Shown here piece after piece: positions 49,721 through 63,993 of a stretch of 64,000 nucleotides of DNA. The number at the start of each line of letters is the position of its first letter. The first letter of the stretch is position 1. The stretch is taken from the NCBI RefSeq assembly GCF_026625725.1, contig NZ_CP113060.1, positions 2,238,001 through 2,302,000 of the forward strand, given 5' to 3'. The position numbers and the translations under genes are program-made. Below the pieces are notes generated by a model that did no database searches, had not been told where the DNA came from, and saw only the letters and a program-made list of their open reading frames with translations. The DNA is from Pseudomonas sp. SL4(2022) (GTDB lineage: Bacteria; Pseudomonadota; Gammaproteobacteria; Pseudomonadales; Pseudomonadaceae).

Positions 49721-50521
49721 CTATCGGACGACGTAGATGTCGCAGGGCGCTTTGTGCAGGAAGTGCTGCGCCAGGCTGCCCAGCAATGCTTGCGAGAGTG
49801 CGCTGCGCCCGTGGCTGCCCAGTACCAGCAGTTCGATATCGTGGCTTTTCAGGCGGGCTTGCAGGCAGCGCAGAATGCCGCCCTGTTCCACTGAGTGGCT
49901 CAGGGTCGGACCTTTTTCCGGCAGGTTCTGTGCTTCGTCTTCCAGCAACTGGTTGATCAGTGCCTTCTGTGTGGTCAATTGCGCTTCGACCTGCTTGGGC
50001 GTGCCCTTGTCCGGTTCAAACACATGCAGGGCATGCAGATCGGCACTTTCCGGTAGCAGGCGATAGGCTTGGCCGAGGGCGCTGCAGGCGCACAGGGAGA
50101 AGTCGATGGCGGCCAGGGCGCGCTCATACGGACTGAAATTGTTGCGCGCCACCAGCAGCAGCGGCACCGGGCAGTTGCGCGCAATGCGGTCGAGGCTGGT
50201 GCCGGAGAAGAAGTCGTGGCGCTGGTGATGGCCGCCAAGTACCAGCAGGTCGCAATCCAGCTCGTTGAGCTGCTGCAGGACCACTTCCGAGGGTTTGATG
50301 CCGCTGCGGATCAGCAGCTGGCTGCCGGGCGGGGCGTACTGCGTCAGGCTGCGATCCAGGGTCTGTTTGGCCTGTTCATGCTCCTGGCTACTCTTGCTCG
50401 GGTCGAGCACATGCAGGATGGTCAGTTTGGCGTTGAACTGCTTGGCCAGCTGCGTGGCGCGGCACAGCGCCATATCGGCAGTATCGCGCAGGTCGTGGGC
50501 AATAAGGATGTGACTGGGCAT
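49721..50521 (-). CDS. Tandem universal stress protein
   Basis: A 266-residue protein with two Usp domains: MPSHILIAHDLRDTADMALC opens domain 1, and ALAAIDFSLCACSALGQAYR opens domain 2. Domain 1 has LLVLGGHHQRHDFFSGTSLD; domain 2 has LLVLGSHGRSALSQALLGSL, the ATP-binding GxxGxS-like loops. ATG 50521 has AGGAG 10 nt upstream. Role: general stress tolerance; ligand not evident. Confidence 0.9.
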   Translation of the reverse strand: MPSHILIAHDLRDTADMALCRATQLAKQFNAKLTILHVLDPSKSSQEHEQAKQTLDRSLTQYAPPGSQLLIRSGIKPSEVVLQQLNELDCDLLVLGGHHQRHDFFSGTSLDRIARNCPVPLLLVARNNFSPYERALAAIDFSLCACSALGQAYRLLPESADLHALHVFEPDKGTPKQVEAQLTTQKALINQLLEDEAQNLPEKGPTLSHSVEQGGILRCLQARLKSHDIELLVLGSHGRSALSQALLGSLAQHFLHKAPCDIYVVR

Positions 50522-50609
50522 GGTCGGCGTTCTCCTGCCGATGCATGTCGGCACATTTATTGTGACCTCGAGTCATAGCTGGACTTTTGACCCAGGGCAA
50601 GGTCAGGCG

Positions 50610-51053
50610 TCAGCGCGTGCGTAATTGGTACAAGCCGCGACTCTGAGCCACTACTTCACCACTGTCGTCGGTCAGCTGCAACTCTAAAACGTATTCCGCT
50701 TTGCCCTCTTCTGTTGCCTGTTTTTGCAGTCGCTGGATTTCTTCCTCTGCAAGGTGTGCCTCGACCCAGATATCGCCGCTGGCCGGGCGCCGAAAGCGCA
50801 GGTTCATTTCCTTGACGATGGGGTAGAAACGCCGGGTATCGAAGCTGGTGAGAAACAACGCACCGCCCGGAATTTCCGCCAGGGTGAACAGTGCGCCGGC
50901 GTACATGCTGCCGATATGGTTCTGGTTGCCCGCCAGCGGCATGCGCAGACGGACATGACCCACTTCCAGCATTTCCGCTTTGAGGCCGCTGCGCTGGACA
51001 AAGGCAATCTGTTCTTCGGTGAGCTGGCGCACCAGTTCAAAGGGCATTGGCAT
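50610..51053 (-). CDS. Hotdog thioesterase-like protein (YiiD/PaaI-like)
   Basis: A 147-residue single hotdog domain: HIGSMYAGALFTLAEIPGGA is the core helix region and IVKEMNLRFRRPASGDIWVE the following strands. This resembles DUF4442/YiiD C-terminal thioesterase-like proteins. ATG 51053 has GTGGAG 6 nt upstream; a GTG at 51065 is also in frame. Substrate unknown. Confidence 0.8.
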   Translation of the reverse strand: MPMPFELVRQLTEEQIAFVQRSGLKAEMLEVGHVRLRMPLAGNQNHIGSMYAGALFTLAEIPGGALFLTSFDTRRFYPIVKEMNLRFRRPASGDIWVEAHLAEEEIQRLQKQATEEGKAEYVLELQLTDDSGEVVAQSRGLYQLRTR

Positions 51054-51147
51054 GGTTGGCTCCACAGTTATTGTTGTGCAGCCAGCCTAAAGGTTGGTCG
51101 TGATTGGAGTAATGACCGCGCTGCCGTGGCCTGATTGACCGATCCGC

Positions 51148-51582
51148 TCAAATGCCCTGCTGGCGCAGCCAGCCAAGCAGTTGCGGCAAGGGCAGTGCGC
51201 CACTCTGGCGGGCAACTTCCACACCGCCCTTGAGCAGGATCAGCGTTGGGATCGAGCGAATGCCCATTTCCGCCGACAGCTGCGGGTTGGCTTCGCTGTC
51301 CAGCTTGGCCAGGCGGCAGTGGCCTTGCAGTTGCGCGGCGGCCTGTTCGTAGATCGGGGCAAAGCTGCGGCAGGGGCCGCACCAGCTGGCCCAGACATCA
51401 ATCAGCAGCGGCAGGTCGCCCTTGTTCTGCGCGTCGAAGTTGGCTTGGGTCAGGTCGAAGGGTGTGCTGGGCAGCACTGCCGATTTGCAGCGGCCGCAGC
51501 GCGGCGTATCGCCCAGACGCTCGGCGGGAATACGATTAAGACCGTTGCAGTGTGGGCAGGGGATCAGCAGGGGATTGGACAT
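51148..51582 (-). CDS. trxC: Thioredoxin 2
   Basis: A 144-residue TrxC. N-terminal zinc site CPHC (residues 9-12) and CGRC (29-32), then a thioredoxin domain with the active site WASWCGPCRSF and cis-Pro in RSIPTLILLKGG. TrxC reduces oxidised proteins and in Escherichia coli belongs to the OxyR regulon; nothing here shows an OxyR site. The start lies directly after a hairpin (51585-51621) that contains its ribosome-binding site. Confidence 0.95.
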   Translation of the reverse strand: MSNPLLIPCPHCNGLNRIPAERLGDTPRCGRCKSAVLPSTPFDLTQANFDAQNKGDLPLLIDVWASWCGPCRSFAPIYEQAAAQLQGHCRLAKLDSEANPQLSAEMGIRSIPTLILLKGGVEVARQSGALPLPQLLGWLRQQGI

Positions 51583-51584
51583 GG

Positions 51585-51621
51585 GCGACTCCAGAGGCGG
51601 TTATCCCTTATCTGGAGTCGC
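51585..51621 (-). promoter_or_regulatory. Hairpin overlapping the trxC ribosome-binding site
   Basis: On the trxC strand, GCGACTCCAG (51621-51612) can pair perfectly with CTGGAGTCGC (51594-51585), 17-nt loop. The downstream arm holds GGAG, 6 nt before the ATG, so the folded form would hide the ribosome-binding site. Confidence 0.55.
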
Positions 51622-51642
51622 TTGCGCGGATATCAAGGGCGA

Positions 51643-52920
51643 TTAGCGCGCCGCGGCGTCCAGCGCCTGGGCCAGGTCGGCGAGAATGTCGTCGCTGTGC
51701 TCAATGCCAATCGACAGGCGCACCATGTCGCGCGGTACGCCGGCACGCTCCAGTTCTTCGTCATTCAGCTGGCGGTGGGTGGTCGAGGCCGGGTGGCAGG
51801 CCAGCGATTTGGCATCGCCGATGTTGACCAGGCGCACCACCAGCTGCAGCGCATCGATAAAGCGCGCGCCGGCTTCCTGACCACCGACAATGCCGAACGA
51901 GAGGATCGAGGCCGGTTTGCCGCCGCAGTAACGTTGCGCCAGTGCATGCTCGGGGTGATCCGGCAGGCCGGCGTATTTCACCCAAGCCACTTGCGGGTGA
52001 TTTTGCAGGTAATGGGCGACCTTCAGTGCGTTCTCGCAGTGGCGCTCCATGCGCAGCGCCAGGGTTTCCAGGCCTTGCAGAATCAGGAAAGCGTTGAACG
52101 GCGAGAGTGCCGCACCGGTGTTGCGCAACGGCACCACGCGGCAGCGACCGATAAAGGCCGCCGGGCCGAAGGCTTCGGTGTAGGTCACGCCGTGGTAGGA
52201 CGGGTCCGGGGTGTTCAGCAGCGGGAAGCGCGCCTTGTTGTCGGCCCAGGGGAATTTGCCGGAATCCACCACGATGCCGCCGATGCTGGTGCCGTGACCG
52301 CCGATGTACTTGGTCAGCGAGTGCACGACGATGTCCGCGCCATGCTCGAACGGGCGGCAGAGGATCGGCGTGGCCACGGTGTTGTCGACGATCAACGGCA
52401 CGCCATGGCGGTGCGCGGCGGCGGCCAGCGCGGCGAGGTCAACGATATTTCCGGCCGGGTTGCCGATGGATTCGCAGAACACCGCTTTGGTGCGCTCGTC
52501 GATCAGCGCTTCGAGGGCGGCGATGTCGTCATGGGCGGCGAAGCGGGTCTGAATGCCGAAGCGCGGCAGGGTGTGGGCCAGCAGGTTGTAGGTGCCGCCA
52601 TACAGTTTGGCCACCGAGACGATATTGTCACCGGCTTCGGCGACGGTCTGGATCGCGTAGGTGATCGCGGCCATGCCCGAGGCCACGGCCAGCGCGCCGA
52701 CGCCACCTTCCAGCGCCGCCACGCGCTCTTCGAGCACGGCGTTGGTCGGGTTCATGATCCGTGAATAGATATTGCCGGCGACCTTCAGGTCGAACAGATC
52801 GGCACCATGCTGGGTGTCGTCGAAGGCAAAGGAGCTGGTCTGGTAGATCGGCACCGCCACCGCCTTGGTGGTCGGGTCGGGGCTGTAGCCGGCGTGGATG
52901 GCCAGGGTTTCCAATTTCAT
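51643..52920 (-). CDS. metY: O-acetylhomoserine sulfhydrylase / aminocarboxypropyltransferase
   Basis: A PLP enzyme of 425 residues that makes homocysteine (or methionine) from O-acyl-homoserine and sulfide. Cys/Met-metabolism family: PLP-phosphate Tyr-x-Arg in YSRIMNPTNAVLE, SGMAAITYA, VDNTVATPILCRP, and the Schiff-base Lys in HSLTKYIGGHGTSIGG. C-terminal LSIGIEHSDDILADLAQALD. It follows a TauE-type exporter gene, both consistent with sulfur metabolism. Confidence 0.92.
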   Translation of the reverse strand: MKLETLAIHAGYSPDPTTKAVAVPIYQTSSFAFDDTQHGADLFDLKVAGNIYSRIMNPTNAVLEERVAALEGGVGALAVASGMAAITYAIQTVAEAGDNIVSVAKLYGGTYNLLAHTLPRFGIQTRFAAHDDIAALEALIDERTKAVFCESIGNPAGNIVDLAALAAAAHRHGVPLIVDNTVATPILCRPFEHGADIVVHSLTKYIGGHGTSIGGIVVDSGKFPWADNKARFPLLNTPDPSYHGVTYTEAFGPAAFIGRCRVVPLRNTGAALSPFNAFLILQGLETLALRMERHCENALKVAHYLQNHPQVAWVKYAGLPDHPEHALAQRYCGGKPASILSFGIVGGQEAGARFIDALQLVVRLVNIGDAKSLACHPASTTHRQLNDEELERAGVPRDMVRLSIGIEHSDDILADLAQALDAAAR

Positions 52921-52970
52921 GCGCGCGTTCCTTCAGGGCAGTTTGAAAGACCCGCAGCATGGCCAAAGCA

Positions 52971-53009
52971 AGAAGGCCCGGTCAATGCGCTGGGGCAATG
53001 AAACGGGCC
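52971..53009 (-). terminator. Possible weak hairpin between TauE and metY genes
   Basis: AAGGCCCG (52971-52978) and CGGGCCTT (53002-53009) pair across 23 nt. On the minus strand the following tract (CTTGCTTT) is a poor T run, so it may be a leaky terminator or attenuator before metY. Confidence 0.35.
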
Positions 53010-53051
53010 TTTGTTAGAACGTTTTATAAGATGCTTATGACGCTACCCGTC

Positions 53052-54032
53052 TTAGCTCAGGGCCTTATATATGTTGTAGGCGCTGATCAGGGTGATCAGG
53101 CAACCGACGATGGTCAGTAGCGTGCGCGCCGACAGCTTTTTGCACAGCAGCGCGGCGAACGGTGCGGCGAACATGCCGCCAAACACCAGACCGGCGACCA
53201 TCATCCAGGTGTCCGGTTGGCCGGCGAGGAGGATGAATGAGGCGGCGCTGGTGATGGTCAGGAAGAACTCGGCGAAGTTCACCGAGCCGATCGTGGTGCG
53301 TGGGTCGCTACCCGATCCGAGCAGGCTGCTGGTGACCACCGGCCCCCAGCCGCCGCCGCCGGCGGCATCGACGAAGCCACCAAACAGCGCGAGTTTGGCC
53401 ACATGCTTGGGCTCACTGCGTTGCTGCTGCACGTGGCGATACGCCTTGCGCAGAATGTACAGGCCCATCAGCAGCAGGTAAGCGGAGATGAATGGCTTCA
53501 TCACTTCGCCATCGAAACTGGTGATCAGCACCGCGCCGAGCACGGCACCGATGATCCCGGGCAGCAGCAGGCGCAGAAACAGCGATTTGTTGACGTTGCC
53601 CAGCTTGGCGTGGGAAATCCCCGACAGGCCGGTGGTGAACACTTCGGCGATGTGCACGCTGGCACTGGCGGCAGCGGGAGAGGCGCCAGCACTGAGCAGG
53701 AAGGTAGTGGCTGTTATGCCATAAGCCATGCCCAGCGCGCCGTCGATGACCTGGGCGAAAAAGCCGACCGCCACCGCGCTCCAGAAGGTCGGGCTGCGCA
53801 GGGTGGTTTCGATGATCTGCAGGCCGCTATGGCCGTTGTTGTCGCCGAAGAACAGGCGCCAGGCGAGAAACAGCAGCAGGCCGATCAGGGTCAGCGCGGC
53901 GAACCATACGGCTGCTCGCAGTACGGGGTGATTGTCCGGGTGGGTGACGAAGTCTTCTACAGGGGGGAGCCCCAACGCCTGATGCTCGTCATTGAGCGGG
54001 CTTGAGCTGAGATCGAGATTACGAATTTTCAT
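53052..54032 (-). CDS. TauE/SafE (TSUP) family membrane transporter
   Basis: A 326-residue integral membrane protein with about eight helices in two homologous halves. GFFAQVIDGALGMAYGITATT and GFVDAAGGGGWGPVVTSSLL are the paired TSUP motifs. Members export sulfite or sulfonates or take up sulfur compounds; the neighbouring metY suggests a sulfur role here. A soluble N-terminal stretch of about 45 residues precedes the first helix. Confidence 0.88.
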   Translation of the reverse strand: MKIRNLDLSSSPLNDEHQALGLPPVEDFVTHPDNHPVLRAAVWFAALTLIGLLLFLAWRLFFGDNNGHSGLQIIETTLRSPTFWSAVAVGFFAQVIDGALGMAYGITATTFLLSAGASPAAASASVHIAEVFTTGLSGISHAKLGNVNKSLFLRLLLPGIIGAVLGAVLITSFDGEVMKPFISAYLLLMGLYILRKAYRHVQQQRSEPKHVAKLALFGGFVDAAGGGGWGPVVTSSLLGSGSDPRTTIGSVNFAEFFLTITSAASFILLAGQPDTWMMVAGLVFGGMFAAPFAALLCKKLSARTLLTIVGCLITLISAYNIYKALS

Positions 54033-54104
54033 AACTAGGGGCGCGCCTGACAGCGGGTGGTAGAACAGGGCGTAAAACAGGCCGCGAAGATAATCGGCTT
54101 TGCT

Positions 54105-54119
54105 TAGAGAGTCTAAGAA
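54105..54119. promoter_or_regulatory. Short palindrome upstream of TauE-family gene
   Basis: CTTAGA, GAG, TCTAAG: a perfect 6-bp inverted repeat with 3-nt spacer, 73-87 nt upstream of the minus-strand TSUP gene. It might be an operator; nothing identifies its binder. Confidence 0.25.
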
Positions 54120-54247
54120 TGTTTGGAAAGGTTTATATGCCTTTTCGATTTAATAGATAAGGCTGTACCGGCTGCTCTACTGCGCACTGTGCCTGTGCGC
54201 CGGACCCGTGGCGGATTAGGCTCAAGGCTTTATCGAGTGGAGGTGAT

Positions 54248-54940
54248 ATGCGTCAGTTAGGCATTCTGGGTGGTATGAGTTGGGAGTCCACGGCCAGCTA
54301 TTACCGCTTGCTCAACCAGGGCGTGCGCGAATGCCTCGGTGGGTTGCACTCGGCGCCCTTGTTGCTGCATTCAGTGGATTTTGCCGAGATCGCCGAGCTG
54401 CAGCGGCGCGCGGACTGGCAGGCGGCGGGTGAGCTATTGGCCTGTGCCGCGCAGAGCCTGCAGCAGGCCGGCGCGACAGCTTTGCTGCTGGCCACCAACA
54501 CCATGCACAAGGTGGCGCCGGCCATCGAAGCGGCGGTGGACATTCCCCTGCTGCATATCGGCGATGCGGTTGGCCAGGCCCTGCAACGCCAAGGTGTGCG
54601 CCGTGCGGCCCTGCTCGGGACGCGGTTCACCATGCAGGAGGACTTCTACCGCGAGCGCCTGGCTGAGCGTTTTGCCATCGACGTGATCACCCCGAACGCC
54701 GTGCAGATGACTGAAATTGACCGGGTGATCTTTGCCGAGCTCTGTCAGGGGCAGTTTTTGCCGCAGGCGCGGGCGTTCTATCTGGACTGTTTGCATACGC
54801 TGCAGGGGCAGGGCGCCGAGGTGGCGATTCTTGGCTGCACCGAGATCGGTTTGCTGCTCGATGGGCTGGATGCTCCGCTGCCCTTGCTCGACAGTACCGA
54901 ACTGCATGTGGCGATGGGGCTGGAGTGGATGCTGAGTGGT

Positions 54941-54946
<6 letters not shown>
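54248..54946 (+). CDS. Aspartate/glutamate racemase-family protein (YgeA/RacX-like)
   Basis: A 232-residue cofactor-independent racemase. N-terminal LGILGGMSWESTASYY; first catalytic position in LLLATNTMHKVAP, where Thr occupies the site that is Cys in many racemases, as in E. coli YgeA; second catalytic Cys in AILGCTEIGLLL. YgeA-type enzymes racemise several amino acids. TAG stop at 54944-54946 lies inside a REP element. Confidence 0.88.
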
Positions 54947-59928
<4,982 letters not shown>

Positions 59929-59964
59929 AGTGACGATCGTTGGCTCGAAAAGAAGCTGAGTTTA

Positions 59965-59988
59965 ACAGGCGCGTGGGTCAGCGCCTGT
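59965..59988 (-). terminator. Possible terminator after antiporter gene
   Basis: ACAGGCGC and GCGCCTGT (8-bp stem, 8-nt loop) lie about 50 nt past the antiporter stop on the minus strand, followed by TTAAACT. A second small hairpin (60008-60024, GCAGAA/TTCTGC) lies closer. T tract weak. Confidence 0.4.
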
Positions 59989-60036
59989 GTTGCGCATAAC
60001 GGGCCGTGCAGAACGGTGTTCTGCGCGTGCACCGGG

Positions 60037-61782
60037 CTACAGGAACAAGCTCGGAGCGGGGCTGCTGCCTTCGGGGAATCTGACGCCGACTTTGCGGATC
60101 TTGTTCCCTTCCATGGCCGCCACTGTCCAGGTCAGGCCTTGCCATTCGACCTGGTCACCAATGACCGGCTCACCCCCAATTTCATGGGTGATAAACCGGC
60201 CCAGCGGCATCTGGCCATCGGTCTCACCCAGTTTCAGGCCATAAAGGGCTGCGACTGCGGCCAGTTCGGCATCACCTTCCAGGACAAAATCACCAAAGAA
60301 GCGCAGGTCCTGACCGCGTTTGGGCGCCTGACTGAACAGCCGGCCCAGGGCGGTGAGGTTATGTTCGTGGCCGACCACGCAGAGCAGATCACCGGCTTCC
60401 AGTGTGGTACTGCCGGAGGGATGCAGCAGCTCGCGGTCACGGAACAGTGCAGCGATACGTGTACCTTCCGGCATGTTCAGCTCGCGCAGCGCCGCTCCGA
60501 TACACCACTTTTCTGCGCCGAGGCGGTAGATGAACAGCTCCCACTCGCTGGTTGGGTGGGTTTCCAGGCCCGCGCGGGAAATCGGCGCCGGATCAGGCGG
60601 TACGGTGACCTTCAGCAGCTTGGCTGCCCAGGGCAGGCTGGTGCCCTGCAGCAGCAGCGACACCAATACGATGAAGAAGGCCACGTTGAAGAACAGCTGG
60701 GCATTCGCTAGGCCGGCCATCAGCGGGAACACGGCGAGAATGATCGGCACTGCGCCGCGCAGGCCGACCCAGGCGATGAAGGCCTTCTCGCGGTCGTGGA
60801 AGGCGCGGAACGGCAGCAGGCCGATGAATACTGACAGCGGCCGGGCGAACAGGATCATCCACAGCGCCAGGCCCAGAGCCGGCAGGGCAATGGGCAGCAA
60901 CTCGTGCGGGGTGACCAGCAGGCCAAGGACCAGGAACATACCGATCTGCGCCAGCCAGGTTAGACCGTCGAGGAAATGCAGGATGCCGTGACGCGAGCGG
61001 ATCGGCCGGTTGCCCAGCAGCAGGCCGCACAGGTAGATGGCGAGGATGCCGCTGCCGCCCACGGCGTTGGTCACCGCGAAGATCATGATCCCGCCGCTGA
61101 CCACCAGCAGCGGATAGAGGCCGTTGGCCAGGGTCATGCGGTTGACCACCTGCAGCAGCAACCAGCCAGCGCCAAGGCCGAGCAGGCCGCCGATGCCGAA
61201 CTGCTGGATCAGGTGCACGACGAAGGTCCAGCTGAAGCCGGACTCGCCGCTGGCAAGCAGCTCGATCAGCGTTACGGTGAGGAACACCGCCATCGGGTCG
61301 TTGCTGCCCGACTCGATTTCCAGGGTGGCGCTGACTCGCTCGTTGAGCCCGCGTCCGCCGAGCAGACTGAACACTGCAGCGGCGTCGGTGGAGCCGACGA
61401 TGGCGCCGATCAGCAGACCTTCCATCCAGCTCAGTTCGAACAGCCAGGCCGCTGCGATGCCGGTCAGTCCGGCGGTAATCAATACACCGACGGTGGCCAG
61501 TGAAAGTGAGGGCCACAAGGCCACGCGGAAGCTGGATACGCGGGTTCGCATGCCGCCATCGAGCAGGATGATGGCCAGCGCCAGGTTGCCTACCAAGTAA
61601 GCCGTTGAATAGTCGTTGAACGCGATGCCGCCGGGGCCGTCGGTGCCGGCGAACATGCCGACCACAAGAAAGATCACCAGAATCGGGATGCCGAAGCGTG
61701 AACCGAATGCACTGACCAGAATGCTCATTGCCACCAGCACGCCACCGATCAAAAACAGATTATTGATGGTGCTGGCATCCAA
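60037..61782 (-). CDS. Potassium/proton antiporter, NhaP2/CvrA type
   Basis: A 581-residue CPA1 antiporter: about 12 N-terminal helices with [20 protein letters not shown] (ion-binding Asp), [19 protein letters not shown] and [17 protein letters not shown], then a cytoplasmic TrkA-C-like domain ([19 protein letters not shown]) and a C-terminal transporter-associated domain. NhaP2-type proteins exchange K+ for H+. Same strand as mscK-like, 108 nt upstream of it. Confidence 0.92.
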   Translation of the reverse strand: MDASTINNLFLIGGVLVAMSILVSAFGSRFGIPILVIFLVVGMFAGTDGPGGIAFNDYSTAYLVGNLALAIILLDGGMRTRVSSFRVALWPSLSLATVGVLITAGLTGIAAAWLFELSWMEGLLIGAIVGSTDAAAVFSLLGGRGLNERVSATLEIESGSNDPMAVFLTVTLIELLASGESGFSWTFVVHLIQQFGIGGLLGLGAGWLLLQVVNRMTLANGLYPLLVVSGGIMIFAVTNAVGGSGILAIYLCGLLLGNRPIRSRHGILHFLDGLTWLAQIGMFLVLGLLVTPHELLPIALPALGLALWMILFARPLSVFIGLLPFRAFHDREKAFIAWVGLRGAVPIILAVFPLMAGLANAQLFFNVAFFIVLVSLLLQGTSLPWAAKLLKVTVPPDPAPISRAGLETHPTSEWELFIYRLGAEKWCIGAALRELNMPEGTRIAALFRDRELLHPSGSTTLEAGDLLCVVGHEHNLTALGRLFSQAPKRGQDLRFFGDFVLEGDAELAAVAALYGLKLGETDGQMPLGRFITHEIGGEPVIGDQVEWQGLTWTVAAMEGNKIRKVGVRFPEGSSPAPSLFL

Positions 61783-61954
61783 GGCGCGTACTCCGTGCGA
61801 GGTGGTCGACTGCGCCAGTAGGCATGGCGCATGCCAGGGATTCTAACCGCTGCTCGTCTTTGTCGCTGGAAAAAAACGGCCTCTGTTCAGCCTGGCGTCA
61901 GGCAGGCTGGGCGATGTGCATGGCTGACGAGGCGGTGGGCCATACCTTGCGCCA

Positions 61955-61990
61955 TAAAAAATGCCGCTCAGCTTCTGCTGTGCGGCATTG
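61955..61990 (-). terminator. Terminator after acyl-CoA dehydrogenase gene
   Basis: AATGCCGC and GCGGCATT (61960-61967 / 61982-61989) with an internal CAGC/GCTG pairing, followed by T's on the minus strand. It ends the acyl-CoA dehydrogenase transcript. Confidence 0.8.
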
Positions 61991-62017
61991 CAAGGGGTAG
62001 CAGGTATCCCGTAGGGC

Positions 62018-63820
62018 TCAGAACCAGGCGTCCTGCATCGCCAGGCAGGTGTCGTCGCGGGCTTCAAGGATGGCCAGGTCGTGGTGGCAACTCGGCACTT
62101 CCCAGGTCAGGAAGTAACGTGCGGCCTGCAGCTTGCCTTGGTAGAAGTCGACATCGGCGGCATTGCCGCGGGCCAGGCCTTTTTCCGCGCGAATGGCCTG
62201 TTCCAGCCAGCGCCAGCCGATCACCGTATGGCCGAACACCTTGAGGTACAGCGCCGAGTTGGCCAGGCCTTCGTTGACCTTGCCGCTCATCAGGTCGCCC
62301 AGCAGGGCCAGGGTCACCGCTTGCAGGCGTGCCAACAGGTGCTCCAGCGGCTGGCGCAGGGCGGTCAGCGAGGCGTGGGCTTCGGCGCGCTGGCAGGTGC
62401 CGTGGATCAGCTTGAGCAGCTGCTTGAGCGCCGCACCGCCGTTCATCGAGACCTTGCGGCCCAGCAGGTCGAGGGACTGGATGCCGTGGGTGCCTTCGTG
62501 GATCGGGTTGAGGCGGTTGTCGCGGTAGTACTGCTCCACCGGGTAATCGCGGGTGTAGCCGTGGCCGCCGAGAATCTGGATGGCCAGCTCGTTGGCCTTG
62601 AGGCAGAACTCCGACGGCCAGGATTTGACGATTGGGGTGAGCAGGTCGAGCAGTTCCAGGGCGATGCGGCGCTCGTCCTCGGTCTCCAGCGTCTGGGTGT
62701 CGTCGAACAGCCGTGCGGCATACAGGCCGAGGTCGAAGGAACCTTCCACGTAGGCTTTCTGGGTCAGCAACATGCGCCGCACGTCAGCGTGTTCGATGAT
62801 CGAAACTTGATTGGAGGTCGGGTCTTTGCCATCGGGTAAGCGGCCTTGCGGACGCTGGCGGGCGTAGTCCAGCGAGTACAGGTAGCCGGCGTAGCCGAGC
62901 ATCACCGCGCCCATGCCAACGCCAATGCGCGCTTCGTTCATCATCTGGAACATGTAGCTCAGGCCATGGTGCGGTTTGCCCACCAGGTAGCCGACGCAGT
63001 CGCCGTTATCACCAAAATTCAGCGCGGTGGAGGTGGTGCCGCGCCAGCCCATTTTGTGGAACAGCCCGGCCAGCACCACGTCGTTGCGCTTGCCCAGGCT
63101 GCCGTCATCGTTAACCAGAAACTTCGGCACGATAAACAGGCTGATGCCTTTCACGCCCGGCGGGGCATCCGGCAGCTTGGCCAGCACCATGTGCACGATG
63201 TTTTCCGACAGTGGATGGTCGCCACCGGATATAAAGATCTTGTTGCCCTTGAGCCGGTAGGTGCCGTCTTCGGCCGGTTCGGCGCGGGTGCGGATGTCCG
63301 ACAGCGAGGAGCCCGCGTGGGGTTCGGTCAGGGCCATGGTGCCGAAGAACCGGCCGTTGATCATCGGCTGCAGAAAGCGCTGCTTTTGCTCGGCGGTGCC
63401 GAAGTTCTCTATCAGATTAGCCGCGCCCATGGTCAGGAACGGGTACGAGGTGGTCGCCGCGTTGGCCGACTGGAAGTGAGCGAAGCAGGCCTGCGACAGC
63501 AGGTTGGGCAGCTGCATGCCGCCGACGTCGAATTCGCGGGTGGCGTTGAGGAAGCCCGCCTCAAGGAAGGCATCCACCGCCGGTTTCACTTCGGGGATCA
63601 GCACCGCCGCGCCGTCGACGTACTCTGGCTCGTGCTCGTCGTTTTTGCGGTTGTGCGGGGCGAACAGGTTTTCCGCGATGCTGCGGGCGGTGTCGATGGC
63701 CGCGTCAAAGGTTTCGCGGCTGTGTTCAGCGAAACGCTCACGCTGGGTCAGGCCTTCGGCGTCCAGCACTTCATACAGCTCGAAGGCCAGGTTGCGGGAA
63801 CTGAGCAGGGACTCGGACAT
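62018..63820 (-). CDS. Acyl-CoA dehydrogenase with C-terminal extension
   Basis: A 600-residue flavoprotein for fatty-acid beta-oxidation. N-terminal helical domain, then FAD/substrate loops TMALTEPHAGSSLSDIRTRA and NKIFISGGDHPLSENIVHMV, a C-terminal helical domain with ILGGHGYTRDYPVEQYYRDN and the base-containing IHEGTHGIQSLDLLGRKV, and an extra about 120-residue C-terminal domain as in FadE5/DmdC-like proteins. Substrate chain length not evident. It faces a repeat at the right edge of the window. Confidence 0.93.
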   Translation of the reverse strand: MSESLLSSRNLAFELYEVLDAEGLTQRERFAEHSRETFDAAIDTARSIAENLFAPHNRKNDEHEPEYVDGAAVLIPEVKPAVDAFLEAGFLNATREFDVGGMQLPNLLSQACFAHFQSANAATTSYPFLTMGAANLIENFGTAEQKQRFLQPMINGRFFGTMALTEPHAGSSLSDIRTRAEPAEDGTYRLKGNKIFISGGDHPLSENIVHMVLAKLPDAPPGVKGISLFIVPKFLVNDDGSLGKRNDVVLAGLFHKMGWRGTTSTALNFGDNGDCVGYLVGKPHHGLSYMFQMMNEARIGVGMGAVMLGYAGYLYSLDYARQRPQGRLPDGKDPTSNQVSIIEHADVRRMLLTQKAYVEGSFDLGLYAARLFDDTQTLETEDERRIALELLDLLTPIVKSWPSEFCLKANELAIQILGGHGYTRDYPVEQYYRDNRLNPIHEGTHGIQSLDLLGRKVSMNGGAALKQLLKLIHGTCQRAEAHASLTALRQPLEHLLARLQAVTLALLGDLMSGKVNEGLANSALYLKVFGHTVIGWRWLEQAIRAEKGLARGNAADVDFYQGKLQAARYFLTWEVPSCHHDLAILEARDDTCLAMQDAWF

Positions 63821-63854
63821 GGGTATACCTCCGGTGGCGATGCGCCGAGTCTAG

Positions 63855-63993
63855 AACCTGTCTCGGCTCTGCTGCGCGTCGGCGATACTGCGTTAAAAAC
63901 AGGCTCGGAATGCTCATTTACAGCTCGTAAACTCCGCTTCCTCGCCTGTTTTTGCCTTGTCTCGCTCTAGCTCGCGAGACCCGAAACAGATTC
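63855..63993. repeat. Palindromic intergenic repeat at right edge
   Basis: Nested inverted arms: outer CTGTCTCGG (63858-63866) / CCGAAACAG (63981-63989), middle AAAAACAGGC (63895-63904) / GCCTGTTTTT (63944-63953), inner TTTAC / GTAAA (63917-63921 / 63927-63931). Non-coding; likely a dispersed repeat upstream of the acyl-CoA dehydrogenase gene. From memory, similar motifs recur in Pseudomonas genomes. Confidence 0.6.

Noticed and set aside
51181..52764. 527-codon plus-strand frame opposite trxC and metY
   Set aside because: Both minus-strand genes carry full family motifs; the plus frame has none.
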